From contig CAYMAN010000019.1 in assembly GCA_964388455.1 (NCBI GenBank), positions 1 through 44,433 of the forward strand: DNA of 44,433 nt, written 5' to 3'. Shown here in pieces: positions 6,836-14,380 of the stretch; positions within the stretch are counted from its first letter, which is position 1, and every line of letters starts with the position of its first letter. The stretch comes from JBBRWO01 sp964388455 (lineage in GTDB: Bacteria; Actinomycetota; Coriobacteriia; Anaerosomatales; JAAXUF01). The notes beneath the pieces are model-generated. The model saw only the letters and a program-made list of their open reading frames with translations, had not been told where the DNA came from and made no database searches. Made by a program: the position numbers and the translations under genes.

Positions 6836-7501
6836 ATGGTGAGAGTCAACCTTCTCCCACGCGAAATCATCGACAGGCGCAAGTACGAGCAGTGGTACCG
6901 CTACGTATTCATCGGCGTCATCGGCGCTGCTCTGATCGTCCTGTTCGCATATGCCGGCCTCTACCTGATGGTCCAACAGAAGAATGACGAGCTCCAGTCA
7001 CTACAGGAGCAGGCGGTTCAGCTGCAGGCACAGGCTGACGCGTTCGGCGTGTTCGAGGTCAAGGAACAGGAACTCATTGCACGCGAGCAGGTAGCCCAGA
7101 GTGCGCTCACAGGCCGCATCAACATGGGTAGGCTCGCCGAGGAGATCTCTTTGGTCCTTCCGGATGAGATCTGGCTCAACAGCATCACGCTCAACCAGGA
7201 CACGGGGGTCATCATCGACGGTTTCGCCCCGCGATCCGCGAGTGAATCGTTTGATATCGCGTACAAGTCGATCGCCAAGATGCTCGTTCGTCTAAACGAG
7301 CTGCCAGCACTTACCGATGTATGGCTCTCGAACGCCACTAACAGCAGCTGGTCGACGTGGGCAGCCTCCGAGGGCGAAGCAACGCCGCTTCCCGTCGATG
7401 TGGTGGGGTTCCAGGCCACCAGTAAGGTGATCAAGCCCGCGGCGCCCGCCGCGACCTCAACGGGAACCGTGGTACCGGCTCCCACGACATCAGGAAACTA
7501 G
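6836..7501 (+). CDS. pilN: Type IV pilus assembly protein PilN
   Basis: PilN is a bitopic membrane protein that pairs with PilO and docks to PilM. The 221-residue product begins VRVNLLPREII, the conserved cytoplasmic PilN tail that PilM grips (family knowledge). One membrane helix lies at about 22-44, then a coiled coil (about 45-85) and a small ferredoxin-like domain (about 90-190) containing the LPDEIWLNSI stretch typical of the family. A Pro/Ala/Thr-rich tail ends the protein. The ATG directly follows the pilM stop with no spacer, so translation is probably coupled. pilO starts 11 bp downstream. Confidence 0.92.
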   Translation: MVRVNLLPREIIDRRKYEQWYRYVFIGVIGAALIVLFAYAGLYLMVQQKNDELQSLQEQAVQLQAQADAFGVFEVKEQELIAREQVAQSALTGRINMGRLAEEISLVLPDEIWLNSITLNQDTGVIIDGFAPRSASESFDIAYKSIAKMLVRLNELPALTDVWLSNATNSSWSTWAASEGEATPLPVDVVGFQATSKVIKPAAPAATSTGTVVPAPTTSGN

Positions 7502-7512
7502 GTGACACGCTG

Positions 7513-8133
7513 ATGAAGATTGCACCTCGCGAACAGTTCATCCTCACGGTTGTGGCATCGGTTCTTCTGATTGTCATCATGCTTGCTGTCTTGATTTATC
7601 CCTCGTTCAACAAGCTGGGCGATCTCGACAGTCAGATCGCGCAGGCATCTACTGAGGTCTCGGCTGCCAGGTCTTTGTTGGCTCAGCGGCAGGCGATCAA
7701 GGGGCGCGCCGCACAGACTGACGTCAAGTGGCTCACTCTTCTCAACCAGATTCCCGACAACCCGGACCTGCCCGCATTGATCATCGAGTTGCAGGATGCT
7801 GCCTTCGACAGCGGCGTCCAGCTTATCGCGGTAACTCCTGCAGCCACCGCCAGCAAGGGGTCGTTTACGGCAGTGCCTATTCAGATCACCGTTCTCGGCA
7901 CATGGGCCGATACGGTTGACTATCTGCAGCGGCTGCCAAAGCTGAGCCGCGCGTTGCGAATCCTTCAGCTCGCCTCGAGTGTGACCAGCAATTCAAATCA
8001 GGCTTCCGTGCTGAACGCCGAGTTGCCCGATTACTTCGAGACCAGCAGTATTGGGCTTGAGGCGTACATGATTCCTGCATCTGCCGGCGCGTCCGCGACG
8101 GTGCCTGCGACCCCGGCGCCAGCCGGTCCATAG
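7513..8133 (+). CDS. pilO: Type IV pilus assembly protein PilO
   Basis: PilO is the partner of PilN in the alignment complex. The 206-residue product has a short cytoplasmic N-terminus, a membrane helix at about 9-31, a coiled coil at about 35-62, and a ferredoxin-like domain whose DLPALIIELQDAAFDSGVQL segment is typical of the family. The C-terminal 25 residues are Ala/Pro-rich linker. It follows pilN by 11 bp and precedes the PilP-like gene by 13 bp. Together pilM-N-O and the next gene form a classic four-gene order in which the fourth position is normally pilP. Confidence 0.9.
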   Translation: MKIAPREQFILTVVASVLLIVIMLAVLIYPSFNKLGDLDSQIAQASTEVSAARSLLAQRQAIKGRAAQTDVKWLTLLNQIPDNPDLPALIIELQDAAFDSGVQLIAVTPAATASKGSFTAVPIQITVLGTWADTVDYLQRLPKLSRALRILQLASSVTSNSNQASVLNAELPDYFETSSIGLEAYMIPASAGASATVPATPAPAGP

Positions 8134-8146
8134 GAGAGGAGCGGAC

Positions 8147-8761
8147 GTGACCGATCAACAGAACAACGTCGATCCAACGGCTGCTCCGGTGAATGCCGAT
8201 GCTCCCGGCGGGGGCAAGCTCGGATTCCTGAACACGAAGACCGGCAAGTTCGTTGTGGGCGGGGTGGCCTTGGCACTCGTGCTCGGCGCCATCGGCGCTG
8301 CAGTCGCGTTCTTCGTCATTGGGGGGGCGCTCGACGGGGCAGTCGATGAAATGGCCATTGCGCCGGTCAGCTCGACGGTTCCAGGGTCCAGTCCTTCGAC
8401 TCAGACTCCGGTGAATCCTGAACAGACTTCGCTCGCCAGCTCGTTCACGTTTCGCAACGTATTCGCTCCAACCGTGAAGAAGACGTTTGAGACGACCGCT
8501 GCCGTCCCTGGTTCCTCCACGGATGCAACCGATTCGGCCGTGAATGTGCCGGCGGACACGCTCTATCTTCAGAGCATCGTCACTGAAGACGGCGAGCAGA
8601 GGGCTGTGTTCTCGTGGAACGATCAGACGTACACCGTCGCAGAGGGTCAGCAGGTCGGAACGACCCCTTGGAAGGTCATCCAGATCAACTCGGACACCGT
8701 CCTGATGCTGTTCGGTGACAGCCAGGTCACACTTTCAGTCGGCCAGGGCGTCAGCAAGTAG
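8147..8761 (+). CDS. Bitopic pilus protein with PilP/GspC-like C-terminal domain
   Basis: This 204-residue protein has no clear family match by eye. It has a 33-residue Gly/Pro/Asn-rich N-terminus, one membrane helix at about 34-59, and a flexible Ser/Thr/Pro linker to about residue 138. A compact C-terminal domain follows: LYLQSIVTEDGEQRAVFSWN, then YTVAEGQQVGTTPWKVIQI and VTLSVGQGV. This beta-rich pattern resembles the homology region of GspC and PilP, which contacts a secretin in Gram-negative bacteria. An FRNVFAP stretch near 102 recalls the RDPF-type motif before such domains. The GTG start has GGAGAGGAG at 8132-8140. Position right after pilMNO supports a PilP-like role. Assignment rests on pattern and context only. 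Confidence 0.7.
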   Translation: MTDQQNNVDPTAAPVNADAPGGGKLGFLNTKTGKFVVGGVALALVLGAIGAAVAFFVIGGALDGAVDEMAIAPVSSTVPGSSPSTQTPVNPEQTSLASSFTFRNVFAPTVKKTFETTAAVPGSSTDATDSAVNVPADTLYLQSIVTEDGEQRAVFSWNDQTYTVAEGQQVGTTPWKVIQINSDTVLMLFGDSQVTLSVGQGVSK

Positions 8762-8849
8762 CTGCGCACGTCGGCCGATCTAAGCACCACAAGAGAGACC
8801 ATCACTGCCGCGGCCACTAGGTCACCGTCCCGGAAGGCCGAGAATTCTT

Positions 8850-9998
8850 ATGCGCTATGTCACATCCGGTGAATCTCACGGTCGTTCACTCAGTGCAATC
8901 GTTACCGGGGTGCCTGCGGGCATCCCGATTCATCCTGAGCTGATCGACGCCGACCTCGAGCGGCGGCAGCGTGGCTACGGACGTGGCGGTCGCCAGCGAA
9001 TTGAGACCGATCACGCGACCATCCTCTCAGGTGTCCGATTCGGCGAGACCTTAGGCACACCGGTGTCATTGGCGATTGCCAACCGTGATTGGGACAACTG
9101 GCTCGATGTGATGGCGGTTGTCGGCGCGAAGCCTGACGGTATCCGCGTCACGGCGCCCCGTCCCGGTCACGCTGACCTATCGGGAATTCTCAAGATCGGG
9201 TCGAACGATACGCGCGACATCCTCGAGAGGGCGAGTGCGCGGGAGACGGCCGCGAGAGTCGCCGCCGGAGGAATCGCCAAGGCGCTGCTGCGTGCACTCG
9301 GCGTTGAAATCAGTTCCTTTGTCGTCTCCATAGGGCGTGCCGGACTACCCGATGACTTCGACTCTCGGCACGTGGACATGGCGCTGGTGGAAGCAAGTGA
9401 TGTGAGGTGCCCGGTACCGGCCGTTGGTGACGCGATGAGGGCGGCGATCGACGCTGCGCGTGCTGACGGAGAGTCGCTTGGTGGCGTATTCGTTGTGCGT
9501 GCTGAGGGACTGGTTCCGGGCTTGGGCACATATGCTGAGGCGAGCGCGAGACTGGACGCGCGCCTCGCCGGTGCTGTCATGTCCATTCCTGCCATCAAAG
9601 GTGTTGAGATCGGAGACGGCTTCGCTGCAGCTCGCCGCAGTGGGAGCGAGGCGCATGACGCGATCTACTACGCCGATGGCGCCTACAGCCGAACGACCAA
9701 CAGGGCTGGCGGCGTTGAAGGTGGCATGACGAATGGCGAGCAACTACTCGTTAGAGCGGCAATGAAGCCCATCCCCACTCTCATGCGACCGCTCGCAAGT
9801 GTCGATATCGACACCCTTGAGCCTGTCGACGCGAGTCGTGAGCGAAGTGACGTGTGCGCGGTACCTGCCGCTGCGGTTGTCGGAGAGGCGGAGGTGGCCT
9901 TTGTCTTGGCGCAGGCGTACCTCAGCAAGTACGGCAGCGACACCCTGTGTGACATCCGAGCTTCTGTCGATCACTACCTGACTCGGATATCGCGATGA
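8850..9998 (+). CDS. aroC: Chorismate synthase AroC
   Basis: AroC converts 5-enolpyruvylshikimate-3-phosphate to chorismate using reduced FMN, the last step of the shikimate pathway. The 382-residue product carries the signatures GESHGRSL near the N-terminus, RQRGYGRGGRQ near residue 40, RPGHADLSG near 105 and the ERASARETAARVA block near 127. Length is within the monofunctional bacterial range. A GGAAGG ribosome site lies about 12 bp upstream of the ATG. It starts a tight four-gene operon; the aroK ATG overlaps its TGA (ATGA at 9995-9998). The 88 bp before it contain no clear promoter, so read-through from the pilus genes is possible. Confidence 0.96.
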   Translation: MRYVTSGESHGRSLSAIVTGVPAGIPIHPELIDADLERRQRGYGRGGRQRIETDHATILSGVRFGETLGTPVSLAIANRDWDNWLDVMAVVGAKPDGIRVTAPRPGHADLSGILKIGSNDTRDILERASARETAARVAAGGIAKALLRALGVEISSFVVSIGRAGLPDDFDSRHVDMALVEASDVRCPVPAVGDAMRAAIDAARADGESLGGVFVVRAEGLVPGLGTYAEASARLDARLAGAVMSIPAIKGVEIGDGFAAARRSGSEAHDAIYYADGAYSRTTNRAGGVEGGMTNGEQLLVRAAMKPIPTLMRPLASVDIDTLEPVDASRERSDVCAVPAAAVVGEAEVAFVLAQAYLSKYGSDTLCDIRASVDHYLTRISR

Positions 9999-10510
9999 GC
10001 CACATCCTGCTCGTCGGATTCATGGGTGCCGGCAAGAGCACCGTCGCGCGTATCGTTGCGGAACGACTTGGACGCCCGTGCATCGACCTGGATGATGATA
10101 TCGAACGTGTCACGGGCATCACGATTTCTGAGATGTTCACTGTGCACGGTGAGGAGTTCTTTCGCGATCGCGAGACCGAGGCACTCCAGCGTCTGCAAGC
10201 GCTTCCATCGAGCGTCGTCGCCTGTGGCGGCGGAATCGTCATCCGTGATGAGAACCGCAGGATGCTCAAGCAGCTTGGCCGTGTGGCCTACCTATGCGTA
10301 AGTGCGGGCGAGACACTCGCGCGCGTGGCTGGTGGCAACAGGCCGCTGTTGTCGGGACCCGGAGGGCTCATGGCTGTGACGACGCTGATGTCTGCTCGGG
10401 AGTCTTTGTACGCCGCAGTCGCGGACTTCTCACTTGATACCGTGGGCAAGTCGAGTGAGCAGGTCGCTGATGCCGTGGTCGAATGGGTCTCGGCGGAGGA
10501 GATCGCGTGA
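9995..10510 (+). CDS. aroK: Shikimate kinase AroK
   Basis: This enzyme phosphorylates shikimate at the 3-hydroxyl with ATP. The 171 residues are the normal length. Walker A GFMGAGKST lies at residues 8-16, the shikimate-binding aspartates are in IDLDDDI near 30-36, Arg in FFRDRET near 58, and the GGG loop (ACGGGIVIRDENR) near 78. The lid arginine is in ARVAGGNRPLL near 115. Both ends overlap neighbours: ATGA with aroC and GTGA with aroB, which indicates translational coupling throughout this operon. Confidence 0.95.
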   Translation: MSHILLVGFMGAGKSTVARIVAERLGRPCIDLDDDIERVTGITISEMFTVHGEEFFRDRETEALQRLQALPSSVVACGGGIVIRDENRRMLKQLGRVAYLCVSAGETLARVAGGNRPLLSGPGGLMAVTTLMSARESLYAAVADFSLDTVGKSSEQVADAVVEWVSAEEIA

Positions 10511-11616
10511 CATCGCAGACTGTGCGGGTGGATATACCTGGCGCTCCCTACGACGTCGTGATCGGCGCCGGAGTGTTGCAGGACGCGGCGAAAACGCTTG
10601 CTCTGTCGCTGGGACAGCGGCGAATCGCGCTTGTGACTGACACGACCGTGGGGGAGATCCACGGTGCACGGGTTTCGGCGACTTTGGCGAGTGCTGGATT
10701 CGAGGTGCGTGCTCTGTCGATCGCACCGGGCGAAGGCTCCAAGAACTGGCTCGTTGCCGGGCAACTGCTTGAGGCGTTGGCTCACGAGGGTCTGGAGCGC
10801 GACGACCTCGTGGTTGCCTTCGGCGGTGGAGTTGTTGGTGACCTGTCCGGATTCGTTGCGGCAACATACCTTCGGGGCATCGCCTTTGTGCAGATCCCCA
10901 CTACGCTCTTGGCAGACGTTGATTCGTCGGTGGGCGGTAAGACGGGCGTGGATCTGACTGCAGGCAAGAACCTCGCGGGTGCGTTCAAACAGCCGACGAT
11001 GGTGATCGTCGATACGGAGTTTCTTTCGACACTTCCCAAGGCGGAGTGGAGTGCCGGTCTGGCCGAGATCGCCAAGTCCGCAGTGATCAGCGGTGAGGAG
11101 TTCTTGTGTTGGCTGGAAGGGTCGGTCGACGCGATCGATGCTCGGGATCCGCAGGTTCAGATCGAGGCGATTCGTCGGAGTGTTGAGTTCAAGGCTGCCG
11201 TCGTCGGTACAGACGAGAAGGAGTCCGGGATAAGGGAGTGCTTGAACTACGGACACACCCTCGGCCATGCGATCGAGAATGTGGCAGGTTACGGTGTCGT
11301 GTCACACGGCGCTGCGGTTGCCGAGGGCATGCGATTCGCTGTGAGGATCGCCGTTGAGGTACTTGGAGCCTCGCAGGAGTTTGTGAAGAGACAGGATGTG
11401 CTGCTGGACTCACTGGGACTCGGCGCGCTCAACCTTCAGCTCGATCCGGAGGCGTTGCTCGCAGCGATGCGCAAGGACAAGAAGGTTCGTTCTGGCGAAA
11501 TCAGATGGGTGCTCCCTTCCGCCGCGGGCCAATGGAGTTGTGTTGCCGTGGACGACCGCATCGTCATGGAGCATTTGAGGGCATGGGCCGACTCCAAGAG
11601 CAGGGAAAGTCGATGA
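10507..11616 (+). CDS. aroB: 3-dehydroquinate synthase AroB
   Basis: AroB makes 3-dehydroquinate from DAHP using NAD and a divalent metal. The GTG at 10507 overlaps the aroK TGA (GTGA); an in-frame ATG at 10483 would lie well inside aroK and adds residues not expected in the family. The 369-residue product has the NAD-binding segment VVAFGGGVVGDLSGFVAATY near 104, TTLLADVDSSVGGKTGV near 137, and three metal-ligand motifs: LAEIAKSAVI, GHTLGHAIE and SHGAAVAEGM. It ends with ATGA overlapping aroQ. Confidence 0.95.
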   Translation: MTSQTVRVDIPGAPYDVVIGAGVLQDAAKTLALSLGQRRIALVTDTTVGEIHGARVSATLASAGFEVRALSIAPGEGSKNWLVAGQLLEALAHEGLERDDLVVAFGGGVVGDLSGFVAATYLRGIAFVQIPTTLLADVDSSVGGKTGVDLTAGKNLAGAFKQPTMVIVDTEFLSTLPKAEWSAGLAEIAKSAVISGEEFLCWLEGSVDAIDARDPQVQIEAIRRSVEFKAAVVGTDEKESGIRECLNYGHTLGHAIENVAGYGVVSHGAAVAEGMRFAVRIAVEVLGASQEFVKRQDVLLDSLGLGALNLQLDPEALLAAMRKDKKVRSGEIRWVLPSAAGQWSCVAVDDRIVMEHLRAWADSKSRESR

Positions 11617-12053
11617 CGCGAATTCTGGTTCTACATGGTCCTAATCTGAATCTGCTCGGTACGCGTGAGCCTGATGTCTACGGGGTGCTCACGCTTGCCC
11701 AGATCGAGTCGGCTCTCACTGCCGAGGCGGTCGCACTCGGTGTTGATGTTTCGTTTCTACAGAGTAATCACGAAGGCGTTTTGATCGACGCGCTGCATGA
11801 AGCATCCGCCTCGGTAGACGGCGTGGTACTCAATCCGGGCGCCTTCACACACTACTCGTACGCTGTGCGCGACGCGATCGCCGGTATCGACGTTCCTGTT
11901 GTGGAGGTACACCTGAGCAACATCGCCGCGCGCGAGTCATTCAGGCGTGAGAGTGTGACTGCCGCAGCGTGCGTGGGTCAGATATCGGGATTCGGCGCAG
12001 ATTCTTATGTGATGGGATTAAGGGCTCTCGCTGACATGGTTGGACGACTCTAG
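11613..12053 (+). CDS. aroQ: 3-dehydroquinate dehydratase, type II (AroQ)
   Basis: This type II dehydroquinase forms 3-dehydroshikimate from 3-dehydroquinate. ATG 11613 overlaps the aroB stop (ATGA) and gives 146 residues, the standard length. Visible motifs are LHGPNLNLLGTREPDVYG with the catalytic Arg and Tyr, SNHEGVLID, LNPGAFTHYSYAVRDAI and VEVHLSNIAARESFR with the catalytic His. The gene closes the aroC-K-B-Q operon; aroA, aroE and the DAHP synthase are not in the window. A 184-bp gap follows before the minor pilins resume. Confidence 0.96.
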   Translation: MTRILVLHGPNLNLLGTREPDVYGVLTLAQIESALTAEAVALGVDVSFLQSNHEGVLIDALHEASASVDGVVLNPGAFTHYSYAVRDAIAGIDVPVVEVHLSNIAARESFRRESVTAAACVGQISGFGADSYVMGLRALADMVGRL

Positions 12054-12110
12054 TCCACGCCATTTTCAGAGTCGCCCAGGGCAAGGTGTCGATGCTACTG
12101 TTCAGGGAGT

Positions 12111-12224
12111 CGATTCCGGGCTGAGCGTTGGGAATCGGCAGCGTCGCTCTCAAGTTTCAGCCTGCGATGACGATACCTTGAGCAGGACGCGAATAACGTT
12201 CTCTACTTGCCGTGCGCTGCACGG
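12111..12224 (+). promoter_or_regulatory. Structured leader before the minor-pilin genes
   Basis: The 184-bp gap between aroQ and the PilV-like gene contains two hairpins. CGATTCC (12111-12117) pairs with GGAATCG (12131-12137), and CCGTGC (12210-12215) pairs with GCACGG (12219-12224). The second ends just before the AAGGA ribosome site at 12226-12230. The open frame continues through this gap by chance, and translation there is unlikely. No known riboswitch was recognised. Confidence 0.35.
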
Positions 12225-12237
12225 TAAGGATGGCCAG

Positions 12238-13737
12238 GTGAAGGTGATTCGGATGCACCGTGTGAATCGGGAGAGCGTTCGTCGGAATGATGACGGCATG
12301 ACCATCGTTGAGGTGGTTGTGGCACTTGCGATTCTTCTGTTTGGGCTTACCGCGATGCTGACACTGATGCTCACCAGCACGGGACTCACCGCAAAGGCTC
12401 GCGCCGAGGGGTTGGCGGTGAACAAGGCCAATCAGTTCATCGAACAGGTTCGCGCCCAGAAGTACTCAGATTTGAGTCAAGGAAAGCTGAATCTGCTCGC
12501 CGCAGCGGCTTCTGGCACTGTCGGAGGCATGACTACCGTCGTCACAGCCACGATGACGCCGTACTACGAGGCGAGTCAACCAGCCTCGGCCACTCCGGCG
12601 TACCGGTCTGTGAAGGTCGTCGTCGTGGTATCCGGTCCCGGATTCAAGTCCTATCGCTTCGCGACCGGTACGCACGTACGCGAATGGCGTTGGTCGGGTG
12701 GCAGCTCGAGCACCGAGACCAGAACCGCTCCAACCGTCGAGTTCGACAGCTCCACGCCGGCAGCGGGTGCCACCGCACGGCCGATCTGGGGTACTGTGCA
12801 CGTTGGCGCTACCGCTGTGGCGAACATGACGGATGTCGTCCTCACACAGCTGTACGTGAAGTGGGGGACCTCGTATCTTGCGACGTCCACACCTCTCGGG
12901 GCTTCGGGCTCCGCTAGCTCTTCGTGGGATACCAGCGTGCTCAACGCCGAGGGTCGCAGAGTTACTTTGTTCGCCGAGGTGTGGGACGCGCTCAACCAGA
13001 GCGACACAAAGTCCCGCGACTTCATTATCGACAATGTGAAGCCGCCAGCGCCCGGCACGGTCAGCCTCTCTTCGACGACTGCGAATACGGCGGCGACATG
13101 GACCTGGCCGGCGGTCATGGACGGCGAATCCCTCGTTCCGGATTACGTCGCCTCACTCCATAAAGTAGGGACGACGGGGTCTTCCTCGGCGACGGTGGTC
13201 AGCCCCTCGGCAACGTTTGTCACCAGTCCATTCAGCCTCTATTACGTCTCAGTGCTCGCTCGCGGACCCCGCGCGGCGGCTGGGGTGTCTACTGATTGGG
13301 TGTCACCTGAAACGGCGGGTCCGTACTTGCTGACGCGACCGGGATTCACCAGCATGAGCATCGCGGTCAATGAGAACGCATTCAACAAGCCATTCGCGTT
13401 CACTACGTCGTCCATGACACTCACACCGCCCAGCTTCTCGGTATCATCGCCTGCCAAGCCCTACCGCTGGGAGTACAGGATCGGTAGCGGTTCATGGACG
13501 GCTTTTGGGACTTCAACCACGAACCCCACCTCCGGCAACAGTGTCACCTTCCCAAGGGTGACCATGGCCAGCAACGGCACCCAGACGAGTCTGTCCGTGA
13601 GGTGCACCGCGACGGTGGCTATCAGCGGAGTGGATACGGTCATCAAGTCGCCGATCATGGTTCGCACCGACTCCCTCAACAAGAACAGCACTTACACGCT
13701 TGCGGACTTCACCCCTGATTGGACCACGTCGTGGTGA
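12238..13737 (+). CDS. Large PilV-like minor pilin with Ig/FN3-like regions
   Basis: The product begins with a short basic leader ending NDDG, then MTIVEVVVALAILLFGLTAM: a prepilin cleavage site with Glu5, of the PilV type. GTG 12238 is chosen because AAGGA lies 7 bp upstream; GTG 12244, ATG 12253 and GTG 12262 are alternatives. At about 499 residues it is far larger than usual minor pilins. After the helix come Ser/Thr-rich beta-type regions. One around residues 265-365 (from PPAPGTV, through ATWTWPAV, to YYVSVLARGP) resembles a fibronectin type III fold. Such a size suggests a tip or surface-exposed adhesin-like pilin (inference). Its stop overlaps the next gene. Confidence 0.8.
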   Translation: MKVIRMHRVNRESVRRNDDGMTIVEVVVALAILLFGLTAMLTLMLTSTGLTAKARAEGLAVNKANQFIEQVRAQKYSDLSQGKLNLLAAAASGTVGGMTTVVTATMTPYYEASQPASATPAYRSVKVVVVVSGPGFKSYRFATGTHVREWRWSGGSSSTETRTAPTVEFDSSTPAAGATARPIWGTVHVGATAVANMTDVVLTQLYVKWGTSYLATSTPLGASGSASSSWDTSVLNAEGRRVTLFAEVWDALNQSDTKSRDFIIDNVKPPAPGTVSLSSTTANTAATWTWPAVMDGESLVPDYVASLHKVGTTGSSSATVVSPSATFVTSPFSLYYVSVLARGPRAAAGVSTDWVSPETAGPYLLTRPGFTSMSIAVNENAFNKPFAFTTSSMTLTPPSFSVSSPAKPYRWEYRIGSGSWTAFGTSTTNPTSGNSVTFPRVTMASNGTQTSLSVRCTATVAISGVDTVIKSPIMVRTDSLNKNSTYTLADFTPDWTTSW

Positions 13738-14363
13738 CCCTGAGGCGACATCGCCGTGCCTCACGCTTGCGAGATGACGGCGGATTCACGTTGGCTGAAA
13801 TGCTTGTCGTGATGGCGCTGCTCGGCATCGCCATCGGTGCGGCCTACATGTTCTTGCAGGCGGCGAACGCTGGCCAGGCCGTCGCGGACCGTGAGGCTAC
13901 ACTTTCACGTGCCGTGGCGCTCCCTCTTCAGGTGATGGAGAAGCTGATCGTTCAGAACTCTTCGATCGATCCCATCGCCACCGCGAACTACCAACTGAGC
14001 CCCTATCAGCTCAGAATCTCCACGGATCGCGACGGAAACGACGTTCTCGAGCAGCACACATTCACAGCAGTTCGTGATGCAGCCACGGGGCAGGGATATG
14101 TTGACCTCGTCACTTATCTGACGGACTCCAGTGGCGCAACCGTGGGTGCGGCGCAGAACAGCGGTCACATCGCATTCGACAACGCGAACATCCGCGACAG
14201 TGTCCCGCTCTTTCGCTATTACGACAAAGATGGCGTGGAGATTACAGATATGGGTGCGGTCAGCGTGCAAGCGCGCTCAGTGACGATTCAGTTGGCCGTC
14301 ACGGCCGATGGACGGACCGAGACACACGTGGACACCGTCCAGTTCCGAAATCGCACCAAATGA
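13734..14363 (+). CDS. PilW/GspJ-like minor pilin
   Basis: This is a prepilin-type protein of about 209 residues. The leader ends RDDGG and is followed by FTLAEMLVVMALLGIAIGAA, with Glu5 and a hydrophobic helix. GTG 13734 overlaps the previous stop (GTGA); GTG 13731 and TTG 13719 are also possible, and no ribosome site is seen, which favours translational coupling. The rest is a beta-rich soluble domain without obvious repeats or cysteines, similar in size to PilW/PulJ-type minor pseudopilins. It sits second in a three-gene minor-pilin set, the usual place for PilW between PilV and PilX. Confidence 0.82.
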   Translation: MTLRRHRRASRLRDDGGFTLAEMLVVMALLGIAIGAAYMFLQAANAGQAVADREATLSRAVALPLQVMEKLIVQNSSIDPIATANYQLSPYQLRISTDRDGNDVLEQHTFTAVRDAATGQGYVDLVTYLTDSSGATVGAAQNSGHIAFDNANIRDSVPLFRYYDKDGVEITDMGAVSVQARSVTIQLAVTADGRTETHVDTVQFRNRTK

Positions 14364-14380
14364 AGCCAGGAGGCGTACCG

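Noticed and set aside
12054..12237. Possible c-di-GMP-I (GEMM) riboswitch before the minor pilins, suggested by CAGGGCAAGG
   Set aside because: The second conserved strand (GGACGCAAAGCC-like) and the GNRA tetraloop are missing; only simple hairpins are present.
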